From NCBI GenBank assembly GCA_022703155.1, contig JAKLEH010000007.1:1-37274 (forward strand): 37,274 bases of DNA, written 5' to 3'. Shown piece by piece: positions 15,182 to 23,296 of the stretch (the stretch's first letter is position 1; every line of letters starts with the position of its first letter). The position numbers were made by a program, and so were the translations under genes. Source of the DNA: Patescibacteria group bacterium. Lineage in GTDB: Bacteria; Patescibacteriota; Patescibacteriia; 2-12-FULL-60-25. The notes below the pieces were generated by a model. That model saw nothing but the letters and a program-made list of their open reading frames with translations, did no database searches and was not told the DNA's origin.

Positions 15182-17845
15182 TCACCCCGTCTTCTCCTTA
15201 CCCTTATTGGCCCAAGCGTCCAACCTCTTGATCGTATCGTCCCACATGTGGCTGACGGCGTCGCCGAACGTCTTGGCCTTCATGAAGCTCCCCAAAAACC
15301 AACCCACGCCCTTGGCGATACCGCGGAATGCCTTAAATACCGGCAAGCCCACCGCGGCCCCAACCATGGCCCCGCCCCACATCCCCCGCTTCAACAAACC
15401 GGGCTTGGCGCCTTCTTCTTTCTTTGCGGTTTGGGCTTCGGCCCGTGTTTGCGACGTGGATTGGACCGTGGCTGTTTCAATGGCGCTCTCTGCTTGTTCG
15501 GCCTGTTCGATGCGTTCATTGGCCTTGGCCAATAAAGCCTTTTCCGCGGTTTCAGTCTGCGCATTCAACTCTTCGACCTTACGCTGTTCCATGAGCATGT
15601 CGTTTTCCTGACGTTTCAGTTTTTGCATTTCAAGGGATTCGGCGCCCGTGGCTTCGAGCGCCTTCATCTTGGCCCGGACGACCTTCAAATGCTCATTCAA
15701 TTGCATCAGTTGATGTTCGCCGCCCAGGGCTTGTAAACGCAACTGTTTGAAAGCCTGCTTTTCGGTGAACGGCGCGTCGGGGCTTTGGTCGGACGACAAC
15801 GCCTCCCATTGCGATTTGGTCCATTTGACGCCATAACCCAAATATTGGTCGTTCCACGTGTTGAGATCAAAATTTTCCAACGCGTCGAATTTCGCCTCTA
15901 AGGATTTCAAACCTTGTTCAGCGTTTTCGCGCGCGCTTTCCACGCCCTTCAGTTCCCTTTCGGCCACGAGTTGTTCGGGCGTGACCGCCGATTCGAGCGG
16001 GGCTTCGATGGCGGCCCTGGCCGCCGCCTCGTCTTTGCGGCGCTGGTCCAACGCCTTTTCTTGCAGGCCTTTATTCGACTCCAACGCGCCGGCGAGCTTG
16101 GTGATTTCGTCGCCAAACGAACCGGCCACGTCCGGATTGGCCTTCAAATGTTCGGACAGGTTTTTGAGCATCTCGCCCAATTTGTCGATGTGTTGTTGGC
16201 GCTCCTCGATGCTTTCTGACGATGAATATTGCGCCAAATCGGCCAAGCCTTGGACTATTTCGCGGCCTTTGTCCATCTTCTCTTTGCGGATGGCGCGTTT
16301 CTCCTCCATGGAAAGAGTCTTGGCCTTGTCCTCGGTCCTGACCGTAGGCGCGGCTTCGGCGACCATGGCAGCAGCCGCGGCTTCGGTAGTGCCGGATACG
16401 ACCGTGTTCGCTTCGGTGGCCGGGACAGATTCGGGTTGCGTCGACGGAACCGGCTGTTCCATAACCAATGTACCATTCGGACCCAATGACGGCGCCTGCT
16501 CCGACCGCATGCGCAACGTACCCTTGGCCGTGTAATCCGGCAATCTGGTGGTGACGGCCTGGTTTTCAGGGATTGTTCGCGGGGCTTCTGACGTAGGCTG
16601 CGTCGCGGGTGCGCTTTCCGGACCGACCCCGAGCAGCGTACCCGTAACCGCGCGTTCGGTGGATGCGGGAGGCGCTTCGGAAGCCGGCACCACGCCAATC
16701 AGCGTACCGGTCTTTTCCGTAGCCGGAACGCTTTCCGGTCCCACGCCAACCAATGTCGCGGATCGTTCGGTGGACGCCATGGGTTCGGTCGCGGGAGCGG
16801 CTTCGACCGCGGTCGGCGCTTCCGAAGTCGGTTGGGTTGCGGGCGCGTTTTCTAAAACAAAATCTTGACGCAAAGTGGTTCGTGAAGATGGCGCGGTTTC
16901 GGCCACGGTAACAGACGCGGTTTCGGCGGTTTTGGCCATGGGCGTGGAGGGCAAAGTGGCAGGACCTTCAACGGCTTGCGGAGCCGTCGCTTCGACTCCG
17001 GCGCTGCGCATAGTCGACACGCCTTCGCTTCGCATGGTTTTGACGGCTTCCGCAGAAACAGCTTGAACCACCGACGGAGTTTCCATCCTCACGGATTCGG
17101 CCAAAGGCGAAACCTGGGCTTGCGGTCTTTCGGTCGCCGCCATGCCGACCAAGGTTTCCCCGCCGGTTTGTGTGGCTGGCGCTTCGACGGACAACGCCTG
17201 CATCCTGACGATTCTGGAGGTGGGTATTTTTTCGGTTGACGGTTGCGTCGGGGCCGGCGCCTCGGCCGCAGACGCTTTTGGTTTGACCGCGCTGGAAAGC
17301 GAATCCAATTCGTACTTTACGACCAAATTCTTTTCGTCCTGACCCAACACCGTACGACCCAATTCTTTCTGCAGCATGTCCAGGTCCACGGCTTGCGGCG
17401 ACGACAGCCCTTGCTCCATAGTCAACTTGCTCATGGCGACCGCGATTTTTTCCGCCGTCACGGGATTGGCTTCCGTCTCGTCAGCCAGGATGGCTTCTTG
17501 CGCTTCCGCCGCGGACGCTTCGGCTGACTCGATCGCTGGCGCCTCTGGTGCTCCGGCGACCTCTTTGATTCTTACCCCGCTGGTCTGCGCCAATTCTTCC
17601 AGCTGAGTCTTGGCCTTCTCGGTCACCGGTCCAGCGACTTCCAATTTTGACAAAGGGCTTTCCGTCAGGGCCTGTTCCTTTTGGCCACGGACACCTTCCA
17701 GGACCTTCAAAGCGTCTTCAGCACTGACGAATCTGAACACCTCCGCGACTTTGGCGGTTTTTTCCTTTTGTCGTTCCGCGGCTTCGGCTTGTGCCGCCTG
17801 CTCTTGGACGAGCGGTTTGGCCAATTGGGCTTCGTTGGTCGACAT
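15182..17845 (-). CDS. Unrecognised 887-residue low-complexity protein with TL-x-G-V repeats and C-terminal hydrophobic segment
   Basis: I do not recognise a family. Residues 1-190 are acidic, Ala/Glu-rich and helical. Residues about 190-500 are Pro/Ala/Thr/Ser-rich and disordered-looking, with repeats of the form TL-[V/I/L]-G-[V/M] (ETLVGMA, ATLVGVGPES, GTLIGVVPAS, GTLLGVGPES) and related GTLRM and GTLVM, many followed by PATxPTSEAP. Residues about 500-820 are charged coiled coil (AIRKEKMDKGREIVQGL; LEMQKLKRQENDMLMEQRK). Near the end, a Gly-rich hydrophobic stretch (about 828-865, MVGAAVGLPVFKAF and GVGWFLGSF) suggests a membrane anchor, then a basic tail. It has a near-consensus promoter and is divergent from the 219-residue gene. 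A structural or adaptor role at the membrane is only a guess. Confidence 0.8.
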   Translation of the reverse strand: MSTNEAQLAKPLVQEQAAQAEAAERQKEKTAKVAEVFRFVSAEDALKVLEGVRGQKEQALTESPLSKLEVAGPVTEKAKTQLEELAQTSGVRIKEVAGAPEAPAIESAEASAAEAQEAILADETEANPVTAEKIAVAMSKLTMEQGLSSPQAVDLDMLQKELGRTVLGQDEKNLVVKYELDSLSSAVKPKASAAEAPAPTQPSTEKIPTSRIVRMQALSVEAPATQTGGETLVGMAATERPQAQVSPLAESVRMETPSVVQAVSAEAVKTMRSEGVSTMRSAGVEATAPQAVEGPATLPSTPMAKTAETASVTVAETAPSSRTTLRQDFVLENAPATQPTSEAPTAVEAAPATEPMASTERSATLVGVGPESVPATEKTGTLIGVVPASEAPPASTERAVTGTLLGVGPESAPATQPTSEAPRTIPENQAVTTRLPDYTAKGTLRMRSEQAPSLGPNGTLVMEQPVPSTQPESVPATEANTVVSGTTEAAAAAMVAEAAPTVRTEDKAKTLSMEEKRAIRKEKMDKGREIVQGLADLAQYSSSESIEERQQHIDKLGEMLKNLSEHLKANPDVAGSFGDEITKLAGALESNKGLQEKALDQRRKDEAAARAAIEAPLESAVTPEQLVAERELKGVESARENAEQGLKSLEAKFDALENFDLNTWNDQYLGYGVKWTKSQWEALSSDQSPDAPFTEKQAFKQLRLQALGGEHQLMQLNEHLKVVRAKMKALEATGAESLEMQKLKRQENDMLMEQRKVEELNAQTETAEKALLAKANERIEQAEQAESAIETATVQSTSQTRAEAQTAKKEEGAKPGLLKRGMWGGAMVGAAVGLPVFKAFRGIAKGVGWFLGSFMKAKTFGDAVSHMWDDTIKRLDAWANKGKEKTG

Positions 17846-17857
17846 AATGTTAAAAGC

Positions 17858-17886
17858 ATTATATCAAGCCAAAAAAAGATTGTCAT
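17858..17886 (-). promoter_or_regulatory. Strong promoter of the 887-residue gene
   Basis: On the minus strand ATGACA (17886-17881), 17-nt spacer, TATAAT (17863-17858) with TGA directly before it. The -10 ends 12 nt upstream of ATG 17845 and no Shine-Dalgarno sequence is present, so initiation is probably on a near-leaderless mRNA. Confidence 0.8.
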
Positions 17887-17914
17887 TTTAGGCCAAAAAA
17901 CGCGTCCGCCACCC

Positions 17915-17943
17915 TTGACAAAAAGCCGAATTTGTGCTATATT
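17915..17943 (+). promoter_or_regulatory. Consensus promoter of the 219-residue gene
   Basis: TTGACA (17915-17920), 17-nt spacer ending TGC, TATATT (17938-17943): the best promoter in the window. In contrast to most others here, the start codon is about 140 nt downstream. Confidence 0.85.
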
Positions 17944-17949
17944 AGCTCG

Positions 17950-18085
17950 TTATCTGCCAAGTGCGGACAACCTTTCGTCCAGCGAGACCGACATATGGCT
18001 CAACCATGCGCCGATCCAGCCGGACGAATGTCGCTATTTCAACCCAAAACAATCTAGCCAACCAACGCAAAGGAGCGTTCGAAAA
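17950..18085 (+). promoter_or_regulatory. Long structured 5' leader with a loop-presented Shine-Dalgarno sequence
   Basis: AACGC (18064-18068) and GCGTT (18075-18079) form a stem whose loop is AAAGGA, so the AAGGAG at 18070-18075 sits in a hairpin 10 nt before the ATG. Upstream, TTCGTCC (17974-17980) pairs with GGACGAA (18022-18028), enclosing ATGG...CCAT, while CGACAT (17989-17994) can pair with ATGTCG (18028-18033). The last two pairings cross, so the leader could switch between folds or form a pseudoknot. No known riboswitch class is recognised. Confidence 0.55.
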
Positions 18086-18745
18086 ATGGCCAAAGCGATT
18101 CTCATCAACTTCCACGTCAAATACCCCTCCACGTGCGCGCCCGACTCCGAGGCGGCCAAACCCGACGACAGGGACCCGATTGCGGCTTTCGGCGAGGCTC
18201 TCGGCCTCGAACTGCAGAGCCGCACTTCGGAAGAGATGCAGAAGAAGGAGGACGCCAACCGCGCCGCGCAGAACCCAGAAGTCAAGTCGCGCGACAAGGC
18301 CGATTCCGGAACGCTCGTGATGGACGCCGAACAGCAGGTCAAGCTCGAAGAGTTCGTTCGCGACCTGACTGCTTCCGGCTACAGGCTCGTGGACGCGTAC
18401 TGGCAACACAAGCACGAATTCATTAAGGGCCAGGCCACGGGCAAGGTCAACGGCAGGGTCTACCGCCTGGTGTTCGCCATGAATCAGGAACAGATCATGG
18501 ACGAGCGCGACGCGCTCGAACTGTCCGAGGATTTCCTCGAGGCCTGCAAGACCTTCACGGCACCGTGCCTCAACGTGTGGGACAACGCCACGTCCCAGAC
18601 CGTGAACATCGGCAAGAGCTTCAAGCGCCAGGGAGCGCCTTCGCGCCACCACGGCGACAAGTCGCTGCGGTTCCGGCAGGGCGAGTACCACTACGAACCA
18701 GCGTATCGCCGCAAGCCGTACGTGGCTCCACCGCGCATGGGCTAG
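18086..18745 (+). CDS. Unrecognised 219-residue basic protein behind a strong promoter
   Basis: No known family recognised. The protein begins MAKAILINFHVKYPS, has a charged helical middle (about 45-100), a mixed region with KVNGRVYRLVFAMNQEQ (about 117-133), and a C-terminus rich in Arg, His and Tyr (FKRQGAPSRHHGD, YHYEPAYRRKPYVAPPR). It could bind nucleic acid, but that is a guess from charge only. Codon choice (many AAG, GAG, CTC) differs by eye from the AAA/GAA/TTG-rich neighbours, which with the consensus promoter and clear AAGGAG fits high expression. A longer frame is open upstream, but ATG 18086 is the one served by the Shine-Dalgarno sequence. A strong terminator follows. Confidence 0.82.
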   Translation: MAKAILINFHVKYPSTCAPDSEAAKPDDRDPIAAFGEALGLELQSRTSEEMQKKEDANRAAQNPEVKSRDKADSGTLVMDAEQQVKLEEFVRDLTASGYRLVDAYWQHKHEFIKGQATGKVNGRVYRLVFAMNQEQIMDERDALELSEDFLEACKTFTAPCLNVWDNATSQTVNIGKSFKRQGAPSRHHGDKSLRFRQGEYHYEPAYRRKPYVAPPRMG

Positions 18746-18750
18746 AGAGC

Positions 18751-18815
18751 GAAACGCAAAAACGCGCAACGCGAAACGCCAGATTCTTTCCGGCGTTACA
18801 CGATGCGCGCTACGC
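18751..18815. repeat. GCGAAACGC / GGCGTTACACG word repeat
   Basis: Left words (GCGAAACGCAAAAACGCG, AACGCGAAACGCC) face right words (GGCGTTACACGATGCGCG). The core AACGCC...GGCGTT stem also occurs at 35965-36034, and single-arm copies (GCGAAACGC) are translated in der. Confidence 0.75.
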
Positions 18816-18832
18816 GTCCCGCGCTACACTCA

Positions 18833-18892
18833 AAAACCCCACCGCAACACGACAGACCTTGTCGCTCGTTCGGTGGGGTTTGTCGTTTCTTT
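18833..18892 (+). terminator. Rho-independent terminator of the 219-residue gene
   Basis: AAACCCCACCG (18834-18844) pairs perfectly with CGGTGGGGTTT (18871-18881); the loop contains a second hairpin (CGACA...TGTCG), and a T-rich GTTTCTTTTTG follows. Confidence 0.85.
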
Positions 18893-18894
18893 TT

Positions 18895-19009
18895 GTCATG
18901 CCGAACTTGTTTCGGCATCTATTTTAGATGTCTTCATGCCGCATCGACTTTATTATCATAACTTTATAACGATTATTTTAAGGAGATGCTGAATCGAGTT
19001 CAGCATGAC
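18895..19009. repeat. Inverted pair of a 26-bp GTCATGCCGAAC-type hairpin element
   Basis: The copy at 18895-18920 starts GTCATGCCGAAC and ends TTCGGCATCT; the copy at 18984-19009 is its reverse complement with five differences (AGATGCTGAA...TTCAGCATGAC). Each copy is itself an 8-bp hairpin (ATGCCGAA/TTCGGCAT and ATGCTGAA/TTCAGCAT). Similar sequences occur in genomes of unrelated phyla. The copy near truD may act as its terminator. The AT-rich spacer between them contains no gene. Confidence 0.85.
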
Positions 19010-19029
19010 GGACGGTTGGAATAGGGGGT

Positions 19030-20430
19030 CTATTCCCCTTCTTCGTCTTCATCTACCGCGTCGCGCCTTACCATGAATTTACCAAACTTTTTCCTAAGAC
19101 TTTCGACGCTTCCCTCGCCCATGGCCGCCAGCGCGTCCACCTCGCCATCCGGCACCCAACCGGGAACGGGCAAACCTTCGTACATGCGAACCAGATGCGA
19201 CAAGAGGGACGTGGCGTACGCGCCTTTGCCCAATTCAAAACGCACGATCCAACCTTGGTCGATTTCCTTAGCCTCCAGATTTTGCGGCATCATCACTGTC
19301 GGGATGGTGCGGTCAGCGAGATTGATGTACGGATATTGCGACAACGTTTGGACGTAGCCGGCCGTGCCGTCGGCTTCCATGAACTCCTTATACAAAGGCA
19401 ACGGACCGCGCGGCGAAAACGGCATGGGCAATTGCGCGGGCAACGTTTCGCCGTTCAAAATGGCGCGCGAGATGGCGCGGTTGACCAGCCAGGAACCGTA
19501 AGCGTAAACCCACAAGCGCACCTGTTCCTTGATGCGCGACAGAGCCATGCGGGTTTTGCGCGGATCTTCCTGCAAGGCCAAAATGACTTGGGTTTCGTCT
19601 TTGAATGTAAACGGGAAATGCTTGGAAAGTTCCAGCATCTGGCCCCAATCGCCGTACGCCGCGTCCATGGCTTGGCGGATTTCGCGGTACAACGGCACGT
19701 CGAACGGACCGGGTTCGCCCATATAGGCGCGGATGGCGCCGTCCACGTCGCCTTGGATCAGGCGTTTGCCCAGATGATGCACGTTCAACCGCGAACCGAA
19801 GCGTTGCGGACCGAAAAAATTCAAAAAGCCGTTTTCGCGGATATAGTTGTAGGCGCGGTCGAACATCTTGCGCGACGCCTCGACCTGCCCGCGGATGGTG
19901 ATGGTGAAGCGGTTGCCTTTGAGCTGGCCGATCTGCAACGCGCCGCTGCCGTAAGATGCCGGGCGCAGAAAATAATTGGGGTTGTCTATGGCCAAGGCTT
20001 GTTCCTTGGTCACACCGCGCAGGCTCAAACGCTGGGCCGTGAGCGCCACCGCGTCCTTAATGCCCGCGGCCATGACCTGCTTCTCGTCCAAATTCAACGC
20101 GCGTCGCACTTCGTCGAGCGCATTGGGGCCGGAAAGGTTGGCTTTGACCAAATCCGCCCACAAGGTGCGGCGGTCTTCCGAATCGGCGAACTCCGCAGCC
20201 GCGTCCAAACGCACCAGCTCGCCGCCTTCGGTTATTTCTTCCACGATGAAATCCTGCGGGTACAGGCGGATGTAACCGTCGGCGCGTTCGGGCGACAGGT
20301 AGGTGACGCCAATCAAACCCATGACCAAATCCGGATTGGGCACCTCGGCGCGTTCCACACGCGACGGATCTTGGGAACGCATGGCGTCCACGGTCTGTTT
20401 TTCGGTTTCGCGCATTTGAGCGATGGTCAT
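19030..20430 (-). CDS. truD: tRNA pseudouridine synthase TruD
   Basis: A 466-residue enzyme converting U13 of certain tRNAs to pseudouridine. The family motifs are present: FIVEEI (Phe61 onward), AGIKDAVALTAQ with the catalytic Asp126, and NFFGPQRFG (204-212). The length exceeds that of E. coli TruD (about 350), because of a longer N-terminus and C-terminal region. The last residues are acidic (VDEDEEGE). I start at ATG 20430 because a promoter lies right before it; a frame open to 20490 would include that promoter. The gene is divergent from the RelA/SpoT homologue. Confidence 0.92.
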   Translation of the reverse strand: MTIAQMRETEKQTVDAMRSQDPSRVERAEVPNPDLVMGLIGVTYLSPERADGYIRLYPQDFIVEEITEGGELVRLDAAAEFADSEDRRTLWADLVKANLSGPNALDEVRRALNLDEKQVMAAGIKDAVALTAQRLSLRGVTKEQALAIDNPNYFLRPASYGSGALQIGQLKGNRFTITIRGQVEASRKMFDRAYNYIRENGFLNFFGPQRFGSRLNVHHLGKRLIQGDVDGAIRAYMGEPGPFDVPLYREIRQAMDAAYGDWGQMLELSKHFPFTFKDETQVILALQEDPRKTRMALSRIKEQVRLWVYAYGSWLVNRAISRAILNGETLPAQLPMPFSPRGPLPLYKEFMEADGTAGYVQTLSQYPYINLADRTIPTVMMPQNLEAKEIDQGWIVRFELGKGAYATSLLSHLVRMYEGLPVPGWVPDGEVDALAAMGEGSVESLRKKFGKFMVRRDAVDEDEEGE

Positions 20431-20441
20431 AGATTTGAAAT

Positions 20442-20470
20442 ATATTATCAAGGATATTTCCAAATGTCGA
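20442..20470 (-). promoter_or_regulatory. Promoter of truD
   Basis: TCGACA (20470-20465), 17-nt spacer, TAATAT (20447-20442) preceded by TGA, ending 11 nt before ATG 20430. A near-leaderless start is predicted. Confidence 0.65.
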
Positions 20471-20489
20471 AAAGGAGTCGATTCATACA

Positions 20490-20577
20490 ATTTGTAAGAT
20501 TTTTATGATTCATAAAATTAAGGGAACGGGGTCGAAAAATCTTATGAATTTTATGAATTTATGAATCTTATAAATCC
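20490..20577. repeat. TAAGATT / AATCTTATGAATT word repeat between truD and rsh
   Basis: Left words (GTAAGATTTTTATGATTC, about 20491-20508) and right words (AATCTTATGAATTTTATG and ATGAATCTTATAAATC, about 20538-20577) are complementary around AAGGGAACGGGGTCG. It is the same vocabulary as the der-pth gap. A pyrimidine-rich stretch (CCCCTCCCCTTGCC) follows before rsh. Confidence 0.8.
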
Positions 20578-20627
20578 ATCCCCTCCCCTTGCCTTTTCCC
20601 CTCCCCGAATCTATTGTTATTAAACCT

Positions 20628-22157
20628 ATGCCAGCGGCAGAAGTGACATTGGACGACCTCCTGAACGAACTCCGGGCCCAGCGGCCGGACGCGGACATCG
20701 CGCTCATCGAGCGCGCTTATGCATTTGCCGACGCGGCTCACAAGGGCCAGCTGCGCATGTCGGGCGAACCCTACATCACCCATCCGCTGCACACGGCCTA
20801 CCATCTGGTCGAGATGCACGCCACGGACCCGATAATCGTGGCCGGCCTGTTGCACGACGTGGCCGAAGACACGCCCGTGACGTTGGACCAAATCAAGGAG
20901 GAATTCGGCGAGGACGTGGCCAACATCTGCAACGGCATCTGCAAGGTAGGCAAAATCAAATACCGCGGCGTGCAGCGCTACGTGGAAAACCTGCGCAAGA
21001 TGTTCCTGGCCATGGCCAGCGACGTGCGCGTAATCATCGTCAAATTCGCGGACCGGCTCCACAACCTGGAAACGCTCGAATCCATCCCGCAAAAAAAGGC
21101 CTACCGCATCGCGCTCGAAAGTTTGGAGATTTACGCGCCCATCGCCAACCGTTTGGGCATGGGCGAAATCAAAGGCCGGCTCGAAGACGCGGCATTCAAA
21201 TACGTCATGCCCAAAGAATTCGAATGGGTCAAACAGATTTCGGAACAGTCCATGCGCAACCAAGCGCCGCACATCCAAAAAGTCATCGACAAGGCGCGCG
21301 AAGAACTGACGGCCAGCGGCGTATCGTTCGTGGACGTGCACGGGCGCCGCAAGCAGCTGTATTCCTTGTACTTGAAGCTTCTGAAGCACGACCGCGACAT
21401 CAGCAAAATCTACGACCTGACGGCCATTCGCGTAATCGTGCCGTCGATCGCCGACTGCTACGCCGCGCTCGGCGTGGTGCACAGCAAATGGACGCCGCTC
21501 AAAGGCCGCATCAAGGATTACATTTCCCAACCCAAACCAAACGGCTACCAATCCCTGCACACCACAGTGTTTTATGACCGCGGCGCCATCGTCGAATTCC
21601 AGTTCCGCACGGCCGAGATGCACGAAAAAGCCGAATTCGGCATCGCGGCGCATTGGAAGTACGACGACGATAAGGGCAAAAAGGAAACTGCCCTGCGGGT
21701 CAAACAAATTCTGGACGCCAAAGAATTGGAATGGATGGAACAATTGGTGACCACCCAGTCGGCCATCAAACAGCCCAAGGAATTTTTGAAGACGCTCGAG
21801 GAACTCAAACTCGACGTGTTCAAGGACCGCATCTTCGTGTACACGCCCAAAGGCGACGTCATCGAATTGCCCGAGGAATCCACGCCCATCGATTTCGCTT
21901 ACGCCATCCATACGGACATCGGCAACAAATGCGCGGCCGCCAAGGTCAACGACACCATCCACCCGCTCGACATGCCGCTTAAATCCGGCGACATCGTGGA
22001 AGTCGTGGTGGACAAGAACCGCAAAGGCCCGAATCCGGATTGGCTCAAATTCGCCAAAACGCGCCACGCCAAATCAAAAATTCGCCAATTCGCGCGTATC
22101 ACCATCGCGGATTGGATCAAAGCCGCCATCCCGTCCCCGCTCCGGAAGAAGACCTGA
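20628..22157 (+). CDS. rsh: Bifunctional (p)ppGpp synthetase/hydrolase, RelA/SpoT homologue without ACT domain
   Basis: A 509-residue stringent-response enzyme that makes and degrades (p)ppGpp. The HD hydrolase domain covers about 25-175 with an intact HDVAEDT (His76, Asp77, Glu80, Asp81), so hydrolysis should be active. The synthetase domain follows at about 215-335 (GRRKQLYSLY, YDLTAIRVIV, KPNGYQSLHTTV, VEFQFRTAEMHEKAE). A TGS domain is at about 390-455 (DRIFVYTPKGDVIELPE). The protein ends soon after, lacking the zinc-finger and ACT domains of full-length Rel (about 700 residues or more). ATG 20628 is preferred over an in-frame TTG at 20589. Confidence 0.94.
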   Translation: MPAAEVTLDDLLNELRAQRPDADIALIERAYAFADAAHKGQLRMSGEPYITHPLHTAYHLVEMHATDPIIVAGLLHDVAEDTPVTLDQIKEEFGEDVANICNGICKVGKIKYRGVQRYVENLRKMFLAMASDVRVIIVKFADRLHNLETLESIPQKKAYRIALESLEIYAPIANRLGMGEIKGRLEDAAFKYVMPKEFEWVKQISEQSMRNQAPHIQKVIDKAREELTASGVSFVDVHGRRKQLYSLYLKLLKHDRDISKIYDLTAIRVIVPSIADCYAALGVVHSKWTPLKGRIKDYISQPKPNGYQSLHTTVFYDRGAIVEFQFRTAEMHEKAEFGIAAHWKYDDDKGKKETALRVKQILDAKELEWMEQLVTTQSAIKQPKEFLKTLEELKLDVFKDRIFVYTPKGDVIELPEESTPIDFAYAIHTDIGNKCAAAKVNDTIHPLDMPLKSGDIVEVVVDKNRKGPNPDWLKFAKTRHAKSKIRQFARITIADWIKAAIPSPLRKKT

Positions 22158-22186
22158 CGGATTGCGCAATTTGCCACTGCCATTCT

Positions 22187-22290
22187 GTCATTCCGCCAGA
22201 GGCGAATGCGCCTCCGTGGCAGAGGAATCTCGATTTTTTAGAGTTGTGCACGCACTAACTTGGAAGATTTCTCCACTACACTCGCCTGAC
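22187..22290. repeat. GTCATTCCG...GAGGAATCT hairpin element between rsh and parB
   Basis: The element at 22187-22230 starts GTCATTCCGCCAGAGGCG and ends CAGAGGAATCT, with inner inverted arms (GAGGCG...CGCCTC). After CGATTTTTTAGAG comes a diverged inverted partner (AGATTTCTCCACTACACTCG, from about 22266). It resembles the GTCATTCCG / AGATTCCTC elements found in many unrelated genomes. No clear terminator for rsh or parB is otherwise seen in this 158-base gap. Confidence 0.75.
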
Positions 22291-22315
22291 TCTTTGCGGT
22301 CTAAACGACAAAAAA

Positions 22316-23296
22316 TCAATTGAACAAATCAATGTCGCCGTTGGGCGACGTTTTTTGCAGCAAACGCTTGAGGTCTTCGTCGTTCTGGAATTGGATGCGC
22401 GCTTCGCCTTGGCCGTCGGGCTTGCGTTTGATTTGCACCTTGAGCCCGAAAAACGCGCGCAAACGTGATTCGAAATCCAAAATATTGGGGTCGATTTGGC
22501 GCTGGCGCCGCCTTTCCATGGGTACGTTCTCCTCGGCTTGGCGGACCGTAAAATTGCCGGCCAACATGCGCTTGAGCAACTCCAAACGCTGCGCCGCATC
22601 CGGAATGGAAAGCAACGTGCGCGCGTTGGAGCGCGAAATTTTTTCTTGCGCCAAGGCGTCTTGGATTTCCGGTTCCAGCTCCAGCAGCCGGATGGTGTTG
22701 GAAACCTGCGGCCGGCTTTTGCCCACGCGCTCCCCCACTTGGTCCTGCGTCAGGTTGAACTCGCCGCACAAACGCTGGTAGGCGCGCGCCTCTTCGATGG
22801 GGTTCAAGTCGCGGCGCTGGACGTTTTCGATGATGGCCAATTCCAATTTCTGCTGTTCCGTGGCGTCGCGCACGATGGCCGGCACTTCGGCGAACTCCGC
22901 GATCTTGGCCGCGCGCAAACGCCGCTCGCCCGCAATCAGTTCGAACAAACCGTCCGCGCGCGGCGAAACCACGAGCGGCTGGATGATGCCGTGTTCTTTG
23001 ATGGACGTGACCAAATCCTCCAGTCCCTGATGGTCAAAATGCACGCGCGGCTGGTGCGGATTGGGCACAATCCGTTCTACGGGCACGAAACGGATGCTGG
23101 GCGTTTTGTCCGCAGCTGCGTCGACCGGGGCTTCGTGTTCCGGCTCAACCCTTCGCTCCGGCACCGGCTCCGCGTCACGGCCTTGATCGTGGCCGATGTC
23201 GTATTCCAAAGGCGGCGGAACGTCTGGCGCGTCGGACTTGGGCGGAATCAGCGCACCCAAACCCCGGCCCAAACCGGATTGGCGTTTAAACATCAT
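22316..23296 (-). CDS. parB: Chromosome partitioning protein ParB
   Basis: A 326-residue centromere-binding CTPase. It starts with a basic motif (RQSGLGRGLGALIPP) that in this family contacts ParA. The ParB/Srx domain is at about 70-160, with NPHQPR, a GIIQPLVV segment and GERRLRA, which bind CTP. The helix-turn-helix domain follows (LTQDQVGERVGKSRPQVSNTIRLL, about 177-200), and a C-terminal dimerisation region covers about 255-326. ATG 23296 overlaps the parA stop in the form ATGA, so the two are co-translated. I found no parS-like TGTTTCACGTGAAACA site in the window. Confidence 0.96.
   Translation of the reverse strand: MMFKRQSGLGRGLGALIPPKSDAPDVPPPLEYDIGHDQGRDAEPVPERRVEPEHEAPVDAAADKTPSIRFVPVERIVPNPHQPRVHFDHQGLEDLVTSIKEHGIIQPLVVSPRADGLFELIAGERRLRAAKIAEFAEVPAIVRDATEQQKLELAIIENVQRRDLNPIEEARAYQRLCGEFNLTQDQVGERVGKSRPQVSNTIRLLELEPEIQDALAQEKISRSNARTLLSIPDAAQRLELLKRMLAGNFTVRQAEENVPMERRRQRQIDPNILDFESRLRAFFGLKVQIKRKPDGQGEARIQFQNDEDLKRLLQKTSPNGDIDLFN

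Noticed and set aside
17681-18085. N-terminal extension of the 219-residue gene
   Set aside because: It would run through the divergent gene, its promoter and the consensus plus-strand promoter; the Shine-Dalgarno sequence serves ATG 18086.
19195-20508. Long plus-strand open frame opposite truD
   Set aside because: Antisense to the motifs of TruD; no ribosome site or promoter.
20568-22067. Long minus-strand open frame (499 codons) opposite the RelA/SpoT gene
   Set aside because: Same reason: all conserved (p)ppGpp synthetase/hydrolase motifs are on the plus strand in another frame.
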